Made by a program: the position numbers and the translations under genes
Part shown: one piece after another, positions 34,711 to 47,339 of the stretch
How the letters are laid out: each line of letters starts with the position of its first letter
Numbering within the stretch: position 1 is the stretch's first letter
Notes under the pieces: generated by a model
Told to the model about the DNA's origin: nothing
Databases searched by the model: none
Seen by the model: the letters and a program-made list of their open reading frames with translations, nothing else
Source: Fremontodendron californicum
Taxonomy: Eukaryota > Streptophyta > Magnoliopsida > Malvales > Malvaceae
Direction of reading: 5' to 3'
Length of the DNA: 64,000 bases
Assembly: GCA_030761205.1 (NCBI GenBank)
Contig: JAULJL010000004.1
Span: forward strand, 23,347,172 to 23,411,171

Positions 34711-36654
34711 ATGGAGTCACCACCAATCTTTTTTTTTAGCTAGGTGTGATCGACCACCTATTAAAACCGGTTTTATAAAACATTTTCAAATTAATTAAAA
34801 CATTTTTTAAAACCAATTTCAAGTTTGTGTTATAAACCAGAGAAAATCGAAGAATCGGGTTCGGGACTCGATTACGTGCGGGGAAGGATTAGCACCCCAC
34901 CCCCACAACGCCCGTATAAAACGGTACCTTATTAATCATGTGTTATCTCAAGTATTAGTAAAAAGTTGGTTTTTAATTTAGTATTTCAAGTTAATTCCCA
35001 ATTTAAAGAAAAATAATTCCATTTTTATTTGAAAATGATCCCGAATTTATTAACTCAAAATTTTCTTATATTCCCCGACAAAATCGGCAAAATATAGAAA
35101 TTTTTATTTATTTGGAAAATCTTCCAAATCATTCTCATTTTTTGAAAGAAAGATATTCCTTTATTAATGACAATTGATGATATTCCCTCCAGCAAACCCG
35201 GTAGAGAACTCATGAATTATTTTAACTCAAGAATATCTTTATTTTTTATTGAAAATCATTATTTTTTTAAAAAAAAAAAATTAAAAAAAATGAATATGAA
35301 CATGTGTGACATAAATAACATGACATAGAAAAATCTAGATAATATAATACAACCTAAATGATATGACATAATTTAAATGGCATAGTATATTCTAGATGAA
35401 ATGAAAAATCCTAAGTATCATGGTATATTCTAAATAAAATAAAATTATTTAAATGACATGGCAATTTTAAATGATAAGGCATATTTTAAATGACATGGCA
35501 TATTCTAAATAATATAACCTGAATGACATGGAATATGATCTAAGTGGCATGAAATGACATGAAACATAAAATAATGCTATCATGTAATACGCATGAAAAT
35601 AGAAATAATAATGCATGAACATAGTATATGCTAAATAATGTGACAAAAATAAATAACTACAATAAAAGGCATAGGATAGCAAGAAATATTCAAAACCATA
35701 TAGAAAACAATATAACATCATAAAATAAATCAAAATAACAACAATATCATAGAAATTATCAAAAATCACATATTATATAGTATGCATGGACATGGAAAAA
35801 GCAATGCATGAAAATGTATTTTTTTCCTTTAATTAAAGAAATCCGTATATCTATAAAAGATTTTCTGCTACCTTAGGAAAATATGTTAAATTAAAATTTC
35901 TAAAATCAAAATACTTTGTGATTGTTTGAAAACAATTTTGAAAAAAAAAAACTTGAATGAAGATTAAAACCCCTACCAAACCCTTTTAAAATGGCTCTAA
36001 TTTCCTAAGTTTAAAATCCTGGACTTGACCACCCTTAACCCGAGATTTATAAAATCATTTTTAAAGTTTAAAAAGGCTTAGAAACAATCCTAAGATAGTA
36101 GCTAAAGCTTCTAACCAACCCCTTCTAAATGCCTTAGCCAAATTCAACAATTGTTTTTCTTTTGAACTAAAATCTGCCTCTACTGTCCTGTTTTGACACA
36201 CGATTTTTTAACTACATGATAAAAAAGTTTCTTAATTTTCTGATTAAATATGACTGCCCAAAAAAATCGGGAAAGTACGAGTTTGGATGAAAAACTGTTT
36301 TGCCAAAACATATTTTTTTGCCTTTGATAAAATCATTTAAAAATCAAAGTAAAAATGTTAGAGACTCTCTTAAAGACCCACAAACAGTATCTAACACTTT
36401 AAAAAAGTTAGACAAAATTGGCTAAGTAAAAAAATCACAAAGGTAGAATAATCAATTTAACAACCCTTTAATTTTCCACAAGTATGCTCAAGTGAGCATG
36501 ACTTTGAGTCATTGATTGGCCTAAGTTATAAATCATGTGGCATGACATGGAATGCATGAAAATACAGCAAAGTGAATGCATGTTTTAAAGTCTAGTGATA
36601 TGGAAAATGCATGGTATAAATAACCTAAATGCCTAGCATGAGTTTGCATGACAA

Positions 36655-37330
36655 TAAATGCTATCCTAACTTAATATTCATGACCTAGTGCCTAAATGAC
36701 ATGAAAAAATAACATGGAATATGAAAATGGCCTAAAGCTAAATGACATGGAAAATGATATAAAATGATAAAATGACCTAAACTTAAATGACATGGAATAA
36801 TAAAAATAGCCTAAAGCTAAAAGACATGTGAAATGACATGGCATATGAAAATGGCCTAATGTCTAAATGTCATGGAAAAACAACATGGCATATGAAAATG
36901 GCCTAATGCTAAATGACATGTAAAATGACATGGAATAAAAAATGGCCTAAAGCTAAATGACATGTGAAATGACATGGCATATGAAAATGGCCTAATGTCT
37001 AAATGACATGCGAAATGACATGGCATATGAAAATGGCATAATGTCTAAATGTCATGGAAAAATAACATGGCATATGAAAATGGCCTAATGCTTAAATGAC
37101 ATGGAATAAAAAAAAATGGCCTAAAGCTAAATGACATGCGAAATGACATGGCATATGAAAATGGCCTAATGTCTAAATGACATGTGAAATGACATGGCAT
37201 ATGAAAATGGCCTAATGTCTAAATGTCATCGAAAAATAACATGGCATATGAAAATGGCCTAATGCTTAAATGACATGTAAAATGACATGAAATAATAAAA
37301 ACTGCCTAAAGCTAAATGACATGTAAAATG
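36655..37330. repeat. 46-47-bp tandem array in the 3' LTR of B
   Basis: GCATATGAAAATGG recurs at 36841, 36888, 36977, 37023, 37070, 37151, 37197 and 37244. Most steps are 46-47 bp, and two are close to two units. Units alternate between forms with AAATGACATGTGAAATGACA and AAATGTCATGGAAAAA. The other LTR has a shorter array at about 55862-56340. Confidence 0.85.
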
Positions 37331-37640
37331 ACCTAGATGTCTAAATGAAATAGCAAATATCATGGCCTAAAAAAATGACCTAAAGCTTAGAGAAAATGCA
37401 CATGGCCGAATGGCCTAGGAACCAAAGTGTTGTGAGAAATGTCATGTAAAATGACCTAACTAAATGCTATGGAAGATGATATGAAAAATGGAAATGGCCT
37501 AAACGATACGACAATAGCCCCAAGATGCAAAAATATGACATAAGTCAAAAGAACAAGATTGTTAGCAAGAATATAAATATACATAAAGATAAACAATAAT
37601 AGAAATAAGCAAGTTAAAGTAAGCAAATAAATAACAAAGA

Positions 37641-37860
37641 GATGAGTTCCATGGTTGGTACATTGGACAAAGCCCCCTAACCATTATCTCTTGATTTTCA
37701 TCAAGGTCATGAAGCCTTTTCAATCTCAAAATCATAAAAAAATAACTAAGGTAAGAAAAAAATATGGAGATGAGCTCCATGGTTGGTATATTGGACAAAG
37801 CCCACCCTAACCATTATCACTTGATTTTCATCAAGATCATGAAGCCTAACCATTGTTTTA
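37641..37860. repeat. 128-bp direct duplication in the B LTR
   Basis: GATGAG(C/T)TCCATGGTTGGTA starts at 37641 and again at 37769; the 5' LTR has the pair at 56642 and 56770, and the solo LTR has a related pair 130 bp apart at 28311/28441. The duplication therefore predates these insertions. Confidence 0.75.
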
Positions 37861-39614
37861 TTTATTTTTTGAAAAGCAAGAATAACAAGAAAGATGTAAA
37901 ACAAAAATTGTAGGAAATCACATGGCAAACAGAAGAAGAAAAAAAATGTAGTAGCAAAGGTAGAATGACTACCTTAACAAAAGATTTTCTTTTCTCTTTC
38001 AAAAACCTTTTCTTTTCTAAATTAGCTATTGACTTTCACTCCTAAATGATCAGCCTATATGGAAAAAATAAAATATTCTCTTTCCTCCTTCCTCTTGGCC
38101 GAATGGCATGCCCACCATTGGATGGTTTTTTGTACTTTTTCTCCTCCAATCTTGGCCCTTTGATTAAGATATTTTCATGACAACATAAAAATGTCATCTT
38201 GCCAATTGATAGCAGCCCTTAAGATGTGTACTCAGCCCTTGTAATAACCTCAACCCTTAGATGAAAAAGAGGACCAATCCCATGCACTGCCTTGCTTGGC
38301 CCTTTGAGTGCCTACCCTTGGATGAGTTGTGCTCTTTTATTCTTGGCCATTGGATGAGGATTCTTTCATGACAACATAAAAATGTCATCTTGGCATTTAA
38401 TCCCAGCCCTTAACATGTGTACTAAGCCCTTGTACATGGCCTAAGCCATTGGATGAAAAGGAACAATCCCATGCACTTCCTTGCTTGGCCAAATGGATAT
38501 CTACCTTTGGATGAGTTGTGTTCTTCCATTCTTGGCCATTAGATGAGGGTTCTTTCATGACAAATAAAATATCATCTTGGCATTTAATCTCAGCCATTGA
38601 ATGGTGTATTCAACTTTTCTACAAGGCACCTAAGCCATTTGATGAAGGAGGGACCATTTGCAAGGTACTATTGATAGCATGTGAGCTTGATAGTGACTAA
38701 GGAATTAAATTGATCGAGCTTCCTTCTTCTCCTCTATGCTGGCTGATCAAAGGATGTAAAGTGCCAGCAATTCCTTCTTCTTTCATGTTTTTCTTAATTA
38801 CAAATTTGCCCTTTTCGATTTCTTCAATAAAATGACCTTTTTGATCCCCAAACCTAAATAAATAGCAAACGGACTCCAAATTAAAACTTTCTTTTTTTAG
38901 TACTTCCAAAGTTATAAAAAATTGAATTCTGGAAGTTTTCAAAATTTTCTGAGTCCATTTGCTATTTATTTGGATTTTTCTTCCATAATTGCCCTTTTGT
39001 GCACCCGAACTTTCACCAATTTTAAACGAGCTCTAAATCCAGATTTTTCTTCACCATTATCTTCCAAAAAATTTAAAAAGTGTGATCTAGAAGTTTTCAT
39101 AATTTTTGGAACTCATTTGCTATTTTTCGGGATTTATCTGCTTGAATTACTGCATAGTGGACCCGGGATTTGGCCATTTTGCAAATGAACTCCGAATCAA
39201 GATTTTATTTAGCCAATATCTTCAAAATAATCTAAGAATGAGATCTGCAAATTTTTAGAATTTTTAGAGCTCATTTACTATTTTTTCTGAGATTTATCTA
39301 CTTGAATTACTACATAGTGAACCCGGGATTTGGCCATTTTGCAAACGAACTCCGAATCAAGATTTTCTTTTGCCAATCTCTTCAAAATGATTTAAGAATA
39401 AGATCTAAAAATTTTCAAAATTTTTGGAGTTCATTTTTTATTTTTCCCAAATTTTTCAATTTTGCCCTTTTACCTTCGAAGTTCGATTTTCAGATTTTCT
39501 TTAAACTGAGCCTTGGGTTATCCTTGTTTAATCACTCCTCATCAATTAGGGGCTTTAGTTTTATCGAATCGGGCCATTTCTGTAATTCTTCCAAATTTCA
39601 CCAAAATCCACCAA

Positions 39615-39779
39615 AAACCCTAATTCTCGATTTTCTCTCGAATTGACTTTTCTTTCGTTTTTTCTTTCAAGTAGCTTCTCCATTACTCGTAGTCCGTGCT
39701 TATCTTTCATTTGGGACCTTAAATTTCAACCAATTTGATCGTTCAAGCACTTTTCCCCAAATTTTCCGAACTAGGGTTT
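39615..39779. promoter_or_regulatory. Opposed telobox motifs in U3 of the B 3' LTR
   Basis: AAACCCTAA at 39615-39623 and, inverted, TAGGGTTT at 39772-39779. The same pair occurs at 58652/58807 in the 5' LTR and 63384/63540 in C. The telobox is a known plant regulatory motif; function here is inferred. Confidence 0.45.
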
Positions 39780-39931
39780 CCTTTCTTCTGAGATTCCTAA
39801 TCCAACTTTCGACCTCAATATCTTTCAATGTAGACCTCGGATTATCAAAATTCTTTCACCATCTTTAAATTGAAATTGAAATCTTGATTTTGAAAATAGG
39901 TTGAATTTTTTAGTAGATGACATTTCCGGGG

Positions 39932-39981
39932 TTGACTTTTTGGGGTTGACTTTTTTGGGGTTGACTTTTTTGAGTTTGACT
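39932..39981. promoter_or_regulatory. Cluster of four TTGACT motifs, B 3' LTR
   Basis: TTGACT at 39932, 39946, 39961 and 39976; one or two further positions of the array have decayed (around 39901 and 39917). Confidence 0.55.
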
Positions 39982-40116
39982 TTTTTTATCTTATTTCTTA
40001 GACTAAGTCTCAAAGTACCACCTGTAGGGTGAGAAAAGCCTTTTTGCATTCTGAATCATCAATTTAGGAAGAAAACATACCTGATTTAGTGGTTCGGACA
40101 AAATTAGGTGTCTACA

Positions 40117-40131
40117 ACTACCCCTCTTTAG
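40117..40131 (-). promoter_or_regulatory. Polypurine tract of element B
   Basis: Minus-strand CTAAAGAGGGGTAGT immediately precedes the 3' LTR start. Confidence 0.8.
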
Positions 40132-40442
40132 CTATTGCTGAGAATCAGGAATCAGGCAAAGATAAACAAATACTAATTTTGTACGGTTAGTGAAATCACA
40201 TGTGAAGGAAAGGGAAAGGGGTTTTCATTCATCATCATTTTTTCATTTTTTGTTTTTGCTTTAGTTTTTTTTTTTTTTTTGAAAAAGCTGTAAATTGAAG
40301 ATTTTGTCCTCAAATTGAGTTCCCTGACTAATCAAGGCTCGAGCCGTCTTAAGGAAACGAGTTCGATTTGCAAGAGAAGAAAAGACCTCGACGATGGTCT
40401 CGGGGGCTTAACCTGTCTTGTGCTAAGCTATTTTTTAAAATT

Positions 40443-40650
40443 CTGGGTATCTCCTCCAGAAGCTTCGGCTATCACCACTAAAGACTTGCTCAAACAATTA
40501 TAAAACTCTGGATATCTCCACCAGTGGATTTGGCTATCACCACCAAAGACTTGTTCACTTTTAAAACTGAAAAACTCTGGATATCTCCACCAGAGGCTTT
40601 GGTTATCACCACCAAAGACTTGTTTATTGTTTAAAACTATAAAACTCTGG
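40443..40650. repeat. 65-bp minisatellite of element B
   Basis: About three units starting near 40443, 40507 and 40574, with core CTCTGGATATCTCCACCAG; the counterpart of 359-553 in A. Confidence 0.75.
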
Positions 40651-40718
40651 AAACTTATGCCTGGAGATCTTAAGAATGGTGCCCGGAGGTCTTATCCATG
40701 ATTTAAAGAGAAAAATAC

Positions 40719-41640
40719 CTTGACGACGGTCCCAAGGCTCGACTCTTTTGAGAAACAGAATGAATTCGATTTAAAACAAAAGGAAATACCCCGATGATGG
40801 TCTCGGGGCTCGACTCATTTGATAAACAGAATGAATTCGATTTAAAACAAAAGGAAATACCTCGACGATGGTCTCGAGGCTCGACTCATTTAGTAAAACA
40901 GAATGAATTCGATTTAAAACAGAAGGAAATACCTCGACGATGGTTTCGGGGCTCGACTCATTTGATAAAACAAAACAAATTCGATTTAAAACAAAAGGAA
41001 ATACCTTGACGATGGTCTTGGGGCTCGACTTATTTGATAAAATAGAATGAATTTGATTTAAAACAAAAGGAAATACCTCGACGATTGTCTCGGGGTTCGA
41101 CTCATTTGATAAAACAAAATGAATTCGATATAAAACAAAAGGAAATACCTCGACGATGGTCTCGAGGCTCGACTCATTTAGTAAAACAGAATGAATTCGA
41201 TTTAAAACAGAAGGAAATACCTCGACGATGGTTTCAGGGCTCGACTCATTTGATAAAACAAAACAAATTCGATTTAAAACAAAAGGAAATACCTTGACGA
41301 TGGTCTTGGGGCTCGACTCATTTGATAAAACAGAATGAATTCGATTTAAAACAAAAGGAAATACCTCGACGATTGTCTCGGGGTTCGACTCATTTGATAA
41401 AACAAAATGAATTCGATATAAAACAAAAGGAAATACCTCGACCATGGTCTCAGGGCTCGACTCTTTTGATAAAACAGAATGAATTCGACTTAAAACAAAG
41501 GGAAATACTAAGGATGATCTTGGGTTTGATTCATTTGGAAAAAATAAATTTAACTTAAAAATGAAAGGAACATACCTCGACGACGGTCTCGGGGCTCGAC
41601 TCATTTGAGAAGCAGAATGAGTTCGATTTGAGGAAGCCAA
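40719..41640. repeat. 72-bp minisatellite with 288-bp higher-order unit (element B)
   Basis: About 12 units starting at 40719, 40790, 40861, 40933, 41005, 41077, 41149, 41221, 41293, 41365, 41437 and beyond. Four successive units (40861-41148) are repeated as a block (41149-41436) with shared private variants, i.e. a 288-bp higher-order repeat. Because 72 is 24 codons, the minus strand stays open for 309 codons (41700-40771), reading a 24-residue repeat of type VFPFVLNRIHSVLSNESSPE. Confidence 0.88.
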
Positions 41641-43108
41641 AGTTTTCCTGATTCCTGCAGTGTTAGCTAAATGCAATGATGAGAATGACATGCTTTGCAA
41701 ATTCTTGTACGTTTCCTAATGATGAATGCAATCAAATGATTGTGTCATGATTTCTAATCCATGGTTTCTTTGAGGTTCACAGATTATCTGACTTCATGAC
41801 GGAGTCTTCAATTGTTCACTGATGCCCCACTTAAGGAACCCTTTACTCAAGATAAATTGTCAAACAGTTCCAGTTTCTGACTTCGCTGAAATTTACAAAT
41901 TTCTGACTTCATGACGGAGTCTCCAACACATTCACTGTTTTCCTTTACTTGGTGAATTTTCCATCAGGATTAGTGTTCCAAACCTTTTCTAAGATTTAAA
42001 TCTATTCCTTAGTAATACTTTTAAAATCCCTTTATTTAAAGATTTTTATGTTTACTAATCATCATTCAATTTAATAACAAACAAAATGCATCTCAAAAAT
42101 GTATAAAAGAAAGTATGAAACAAGCAAATGTCATAAAAGAGATAACAAAAATTTATTGCAACAAAATGTTTTAAAATGATAAATGTGGACAGCAAGAATA
42201 TATGTAAAGTTATAGGTTGTAGATGCCCCGGATGTGGAATATCTTGGACCCCTCCTTTTTCAAACCATCTGAAATTTCTTTTGAACTAACAATTTACTTG
42301 GGTAATCCCTCGGCTTCCGTAGTTACGTCAGACTGAGTTGTTCCCCTTTTCTCTGATTTTCAAATACTTTCTCCCCCTTTGCACAGAGCATTGATTCAAA
42401 CCTTAATCAATACTTGAGCCGCCCTTTGCGGGTTTTCAACTCAGGTGTCCCCCATTCGGTATTAAGTCGCCCTTTGTGGGTTTTTGGCTTAAACTTCTCC
42501 TCTCTTTTTTACCACACATCTGAGAATTCTAAATGCTTCCAGGGTAAAAATGTCAATTCAAAAGATGGGATAAATTCTGAGAACAACCTTTCACATTAAA
42601 TATCCATGCTTGATGAAAATGGATTTTTAAAGCACGCAATGTAGGCCAAGGTTTGGGTTTAGAAGGAAAGGATAAAATAGGCCCAAATGTGTTTAAGGGT
42701 GATTGGATCAAGGATCATTTCCTGTGGAGAATTCATTCTTGAAACATTTGTCCTTTTTTTTCATTTCTGGCTTTCATTTGCCATTCTTTGATTTCACATT
42801 TTCCAAATGGCTCTCTTTTTTTGCCATGATTTTGATTATTTTTTTTCGTATTTGCCCTCTAGTGTAGAGGGTGATCCTTGATCAGGGTTCAACGAAAGAA
42901 ATAATTCCTAAGGTTCAAAGAGGTGACTAGGGTTAATTTCTTCTTAGTGAAGGGAGTATGAAAGATGTCCATTCATCATATCTAGCATGAATATTCTCTT
43001 TGAAAACAATTCTCAGGGGAGGTAGATATATAGAATTTTCATTTTTACATTTGGAATCATTCGAATTTCCATGTGCATAGCATCACACTTTTTTTTTTCT
43101 TTTTTTCT
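41641..43108 (-). other. 3' non-coding region of element B
   Basis: Conserved with 1271-2774 of A, and no gene is supportable. The paired CGCCCTTTG(C/T)GGGTTTT motifs lie at 42420-42436 and 42468-42484, again 48 bp apart. Confidence 0.7.
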
Positions 43109-44290
43109 TCAAGCGTAATACTTCTTCATTTCATCAGCATTCATGGGATTTCTGAAATCATCCTCGTCCATTCGAGTTACAATCAATGCTCCTCTAGAAA
43201 AAGCTCTTATTACTATATACGGTCTTTCCCAATTTGGGGCCATTTTCCTCGCGAATCCTTCAGTATAGGGAGAATTTTCCTCAGTACTAACTCCCCCTCT
43301 CGGAACTGTCTGGGATGAACCTTCTTGTTGTAGGCTCGAATAATCCTTTTTTTATACAATTGCCCATGACAAATTGCCTTCAACATTTTCTCCTCGATGA
43401 GATTCAGCTATTCATAACGATCTCTAACCCATTCTGCCTCTTCTAGGCCAACCTCCATCAAAACACGAAGTGAAGAAATCTCAACTTCAATAGGTAACAC
43501 TTCTTCCATACCATATACCAAAGAAAACGGCGTTGCCCCTGTAGATGTGCAAACCGAAGAGCAATTTGGTGAAGAGCAAAAGGCAAGATCTCCTGCCAAT
43601 CCTTGTACACATCAGTCATCTTCTCGACAATCTTCTTGATGTTTTTGTTGGCTGCTTCTACTGCCCCATTCATCCTCGGACGATAAGGTGTCGAATTGTG
43701 ATGCGTGATCTTGAACTGAGTACACACTTCTCTCATCATCTTATTATTCAGATTGAGAGCATTATCTGAAATAATTCTTGCTGGCAATCCATATCGGCAT
43801 ATGATTTCCTTTTTAACAAATTTGCATACCATCGACTTCGTTACATTCGTATAAGAAGCAACTTCCACCCACTTTGTGAAATAATCTATGGCCACCAGGA
43901 TGAAGCAATGTCCATTTGAAGCTTTCGGGGTAATAGGCCCAATCATATCCATTCCGCACATTGAAAACGGTCATGGTACGGTCATAACATGCAATGGCGA
44001 TGGCGGTACATGAATCTTATCTTCATAGATCTGGCATTTATGGCATTTTCAGGAATAAATGATACAATCTCCTTCCATCGTCAGCCAATAATATCCTGCC
44101 CTCATAATTTGCTTAGCAAGCATGTGACCATTGGCATGGGTGCCACATATCCCTTTATGGACTTCCTCTATGATTCTCCGAGCTTCAGCAGACCTGGCAC
44201 ATCTCAATAGAGCTTGGTCTTTCCCTTTCTTGTAGAGAATCTCGTTGTCTAGAACAAAACCCATTGCTAGCCTTCTCAGATTCCTCTTGT
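43109..44290 (-). pseudogene. Integrase of element B (core readable, otherwise broken)
   Basis: The zinc-finger half GICGTHANGHMLAKQIMRAG lies in frame 44264-44049, followed by a stop before the CHKC half. Frame 43961-43458 carries the whole catalytic triad: D in GMDMIGP (residue 5), D in ISDNALN (66) and E in GAVEAANKN (102), a D-X35-E spacing. One TGA upstream of the first Asp replaces the TGG seen in A. A frameshift after LPFALH moves the rest into frame 43599-43408 (TGATPFSLVYGMEEVLP). The C-terminal domain down to 43109 is full of stops. The integrase core is better preserved than in A, but the protein is not intact. Confidence 0.85.
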
Positions 44291-44333
44291 CATTTTCTGT
44301 TGCCTGTTCTAGATATTGTTGACTCTTGATGTA

Positions 44334-44866
44334 CTACAAGATGTCGTTATACCAAGGGAGACCATCTTCTTCTTCTTTGATACTCAAACAGTGGGTAGGA
44401 GATTCATATATGCTCATCTTGATCGGCACAACTTCTGCCCCTTCATTCACTTTAAACATTGATGACAAAGTAACTAGAGCATCCGCCATTCGATTTTTTT
44501 CTCGAGGGAAATAATTGAAAGTCACTTCTTCAAACTCTTCCAATAAACTCAGTATGAGTTCTCGGTATCGGATTAATTTTTTATCCCGGGTTTCCCATTC
44601 TTCTCGCAATTGATATATCACTAAAGCCGAGTCTCCAAAAACCTCTATTTTTTTTATCTTTCTGTCTACGGTAGCACGAAGGCCTAAAGTACATGCCTCA
44701 TATTCTGCAGTATTGTTTGTACAATCAAAATCCAATCTGGCAGTGAAAGGATAATAATCTTCTTCTGGGATATGAGCACTGCACCAATTCCTTGCCCCAT
44801 GGCATTAGATGCCCCATCAAAGTACATCTTCCATATTTTCTTCTTCAAGGGAACCTTATCCGCTTG
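44334..44866 (-). pseudogene. Second (archaeal-type) RNase H of element B (one frameshift)
   Basis: KMYFDGASNAMGQGIGAVL ends the frame 45217-44684; after a frameshift at about 44770 the domain continues in 44735-44334 with YEACTLGL, FGDSALVIYQLREEWETRD and NRMADALVTLSSM. The four acidic residues of the fold (D, E, D, D) are therefore all present, split over two frames. The extra RNase H is characteristic of the Tat branch. Confidence 0.82.
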
Positions 44867-46613
44867 CAAAACATACATCAAATCTTTATCTTGGAAATCA
44901 AAGTTCAACGGCTCATAATCTTCCACTGCCCGACTTGCTAAAAATTTAGCCACTGCACTGCCCTTGATAGCTTTTTGAGTAACATATACAATGTCGTATT
45001 CTGACAACAAAACCTGCAATCTTGCCGTCCTCCCATACAAAGAATGTGCTTCCAACATGTACTTGATTCGATCTAGCTTAGCGATCAACCACGTCGTATG
45101 GTACAGCATGTACTGTCTGAACCTCCGAGCAGTCCAAGCTAAGGCACAGCACAACTTTTCTACCGACAAATATTTCAACTCATAATCTGTGAACTTCTTG
45201 CTGAGGTAGTAAACCACCTATTCTTTCTTTCCAGTCTCATCAAGCTGCCCCAAAACACAACCTATGGATCTCTCAAATACTGATAGATACAATATCATCG
45301 GTTTGTGGCATTAATACTGGTGGGTTTGATAGATAATGCTTAACCTTTTCAAAAGCAATCTGACACCCTTCATCCCACTCTCCTGGATCATGTTTTCGAA
45401 GTAGCTTAAATATTGGATCACATTTATCGGTAAAATTGAGAAATAAACCGAGCAATGTAATTCAATCTCCCCAGAAAACCTTTTACTTCTTTTTGAGTAC
45501 GTGGATGTGGCAAATTCTGGATGGCCTTCACTTTGTTTGAATCAATTTCAATTCCCCTTTTGCTAACGGCAAATTCTGGATGGCCTTCACTTTGTTTGAA
45601 TCAATCTCAATTCCCCTTTTGCTAACAACAAAACCCAACAATTTCCCCGAAGTGACTCCAAAAGTGCATTTTGCCGGGTTTAGCTTGAGTTGAAACTTTC
45701 CTAGTCTTTCAAAGAGTTTCCTAAGATTTTCAATATGCTCCTCTTCTTCTTGTGACTTTGCAATCATATCATCAACATAGACATCAATTCCCTTATGCAT
45801 CATGGCATGAAATAAGGTCACCATGGCTCTCTGATATGTTGCCCCAACATTCTTCAACCCAAACGGCATTACCTTGTTGCAGAGTGTTCCCCACATTGTA
45901 ACAAATATGGTTTTCTCCATATCTTCTTGTGCCATCTTAATCTGATTATATCCTGAGAATCCATCCATGAAAGAAAACAAAGAACTCTTCGTCGTATTAT
46001 CCACCAAAGTATCAATGTGGGGCAAAGGGAAATTATCTTTGGGACTGGCTTTGTTCGAATCTCGGTAATCGACGCACATACGCACCTAGCCATCCTTCCT
46101 TGGTACTGGAACAATGTTTGCCACCCATTCTGGATATTTTGCCACCTCTAAGAATCCAGCATCAAACTGCCTTTTTACCTCCTCTTTTACCTTTAACAGC
46201 ATGTTCGGCCTCATTTTTCTCAACTTTTGCTAAATTGGCTTTCACTCTGGCCTTAAAGGGAGCTTATGAACCACAATGTCTGGATCCAAACCCGGCATGT
46301 CTTGGTATGACCATGCAAATACATCTACATATTCCCTAAGCAAGGCTATCAATTCACCTTTTATTGATGACGATAATGTAGTCCCAATTTTAACCTCTTT
46401 TATCTCCTCACTACTTCCCAAATTTAACAATTCCAATAGCTCCTCATGAAGAAGTACTTGTTTCTCTTCTTGTTCTATTTTTCTTAATAAGTCCGGAGGT
46501 AGACCATAATCCTCAATATCTTCGTCGGCCTCAAAATCACCCATGCAAATGGGTCTCTCAAAATCAATTTCAGAATTATTGATAGGAAGGTCCTCATATT
46601 CCGCATCCATATA
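44867..46613 (-). pseudogene. Reverse transcriptase-RNase H of element B (broken)
   Basis: Frame 46703-46242 contains the N-terminal acidic region and DPDIVVHKLPLRPE, then two stops. Frame 46085-45528 contains MCVDYRDSNK, FMDGFSGYNQIKM, MPFGLKNVGATYQRAM and YVDD (45779-45768). A 59-bp tandem duplication at 45511-45628 then throws the frame. The connection and RNase H parts follow in 45455-45273 and 45217-44684 (YYLSKKFTDYELKYLSVEK). The exon probably starts at 46613, after the acceptor CCACCTATTTACAG. Confidence 0.85.
45511..45628. repeat. 59-bp tandem duplication within RT of element B
   Basis: CAAATTCTGGATGGCCTTCA starts at 45511 and again at 45570, and the copies differ at only a few sites. 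59 is not a multiple of three, so it frameshifts RT. A has one copy at the corresponding place (about 5185-5245). Confidence 0.9.
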
Positions 46614-46974
46614 CCTGTAAATAGGTGGGGAAGAAACAATATAGGCAAACATATATACAATGAAAGAAAAATAAATAGCGTAAATGAAAGAATATGGACA
46701 CATTAATATGGAGGAAATGCATCGTGTTTGTTATTTATTGAACGAAAATGTTTAAACAAAAGCCCATTACAAAGGAAATTCTTAATATCTTCGGGCAAAG
46801 ATATTTAAGATTTGTTTAAAAGCATTATGTTGGAATAGGCCTAAAGACTATGGGCAGCTCGGTTGCACTCCAATTGGTCAGTCTATATCCTGGTGGACAA
46901 GGTCGCACCATCCAGTTAGCATTCTCACTTTCCATTCTTTCCTCCCTGGTCATGCAGATCTTCATATCATGTAT
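46614..46974 (-). other. Candidate intron of element B between G-patch-like region and RT
   Basis: The acceptor AG at 46615-46614 follows CCCCACCTATTTAC on the minus strand, as in A. The donor is not identifiable. There is no other gene in the stretch. Confidence 0.45.
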
Positions 46975-47319
46975 CTACTCATCCCTATTCACCTGGAATC
47001 TCTCGAAGGCTTGCTCAATCATTATAAGTACATCATCTGAATTTTTTTCTCCGAACATAAAATCGACCGAGCAAAAGCTGTGAAGGATTGGTGGGAATGT
47101 CATAGGCTCCCATTCAATATCCATACCCGCGAGACAGGCCATCCTCCTTTGTCGGTTCTTTTCAATTTGTTTCCTCTTCTCCTGGGCCTTCGGAAGATAT
47201 CCTAAGCCAAACCAATCCTTTTTTCCCACTATTTCAATTGCCCGGGCCATCCCCTGAAGATACTTTTCGATACCTTTACCAGCCCTGCAGCCTTTTCCTA
47301 CGGTAGTCCTCACTCCCAA
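46975..47319 (-). pseudogene. G-patch-like segment of element B
   Basis: 114 codons with a glycine-rich start (GKGCRAGKGIEKYLQGMARA, then WFGLGYLP), then basic QRRMACLAGMDIEWEP and IMIEQAFERF. Longer at the start than the A version. The function in the element is not established, and the G-patch assignment is tentative. Confidence 0.5.
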
Positions 47320-47339
47320 CCTTGTGTTCTTGGAAAACC

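Larger units (their letters stand above)
33801..40116 (-). repeat. 3' LTR of element B
   Basis: 6316 bp, starting TGTGGCAACC (C to G in the usual TGTCGCAACC) and ending GGTGTCTACA. It is longer than the 5' LTR because of the organelle-like insert (33939-34710) and a larger 46-47-bp array. It lacks a stretch near 36210 that the other LTR keeps. Confidence 0.92.

Noticed and set aside
34140..34739. Two open frames in the organelle-like insert as genes
   Set aside because: Not recognised as any plastid or mitochondrial protein, and the second overlaps the antisense rrn23 fragment and runs into LTR sequence.
40719..41640. Regular repeats as a CRISPR array
   Set aside because: The units are contiguous 72-bp minisatellites without unique spacers, in a plant genome.
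40771..41700. 309-codon ORF as an env-like gene
   Set aside because: It is a 24-residue minisatellite translation without signal peptide or defined membrane topology, and it is not open in element A.
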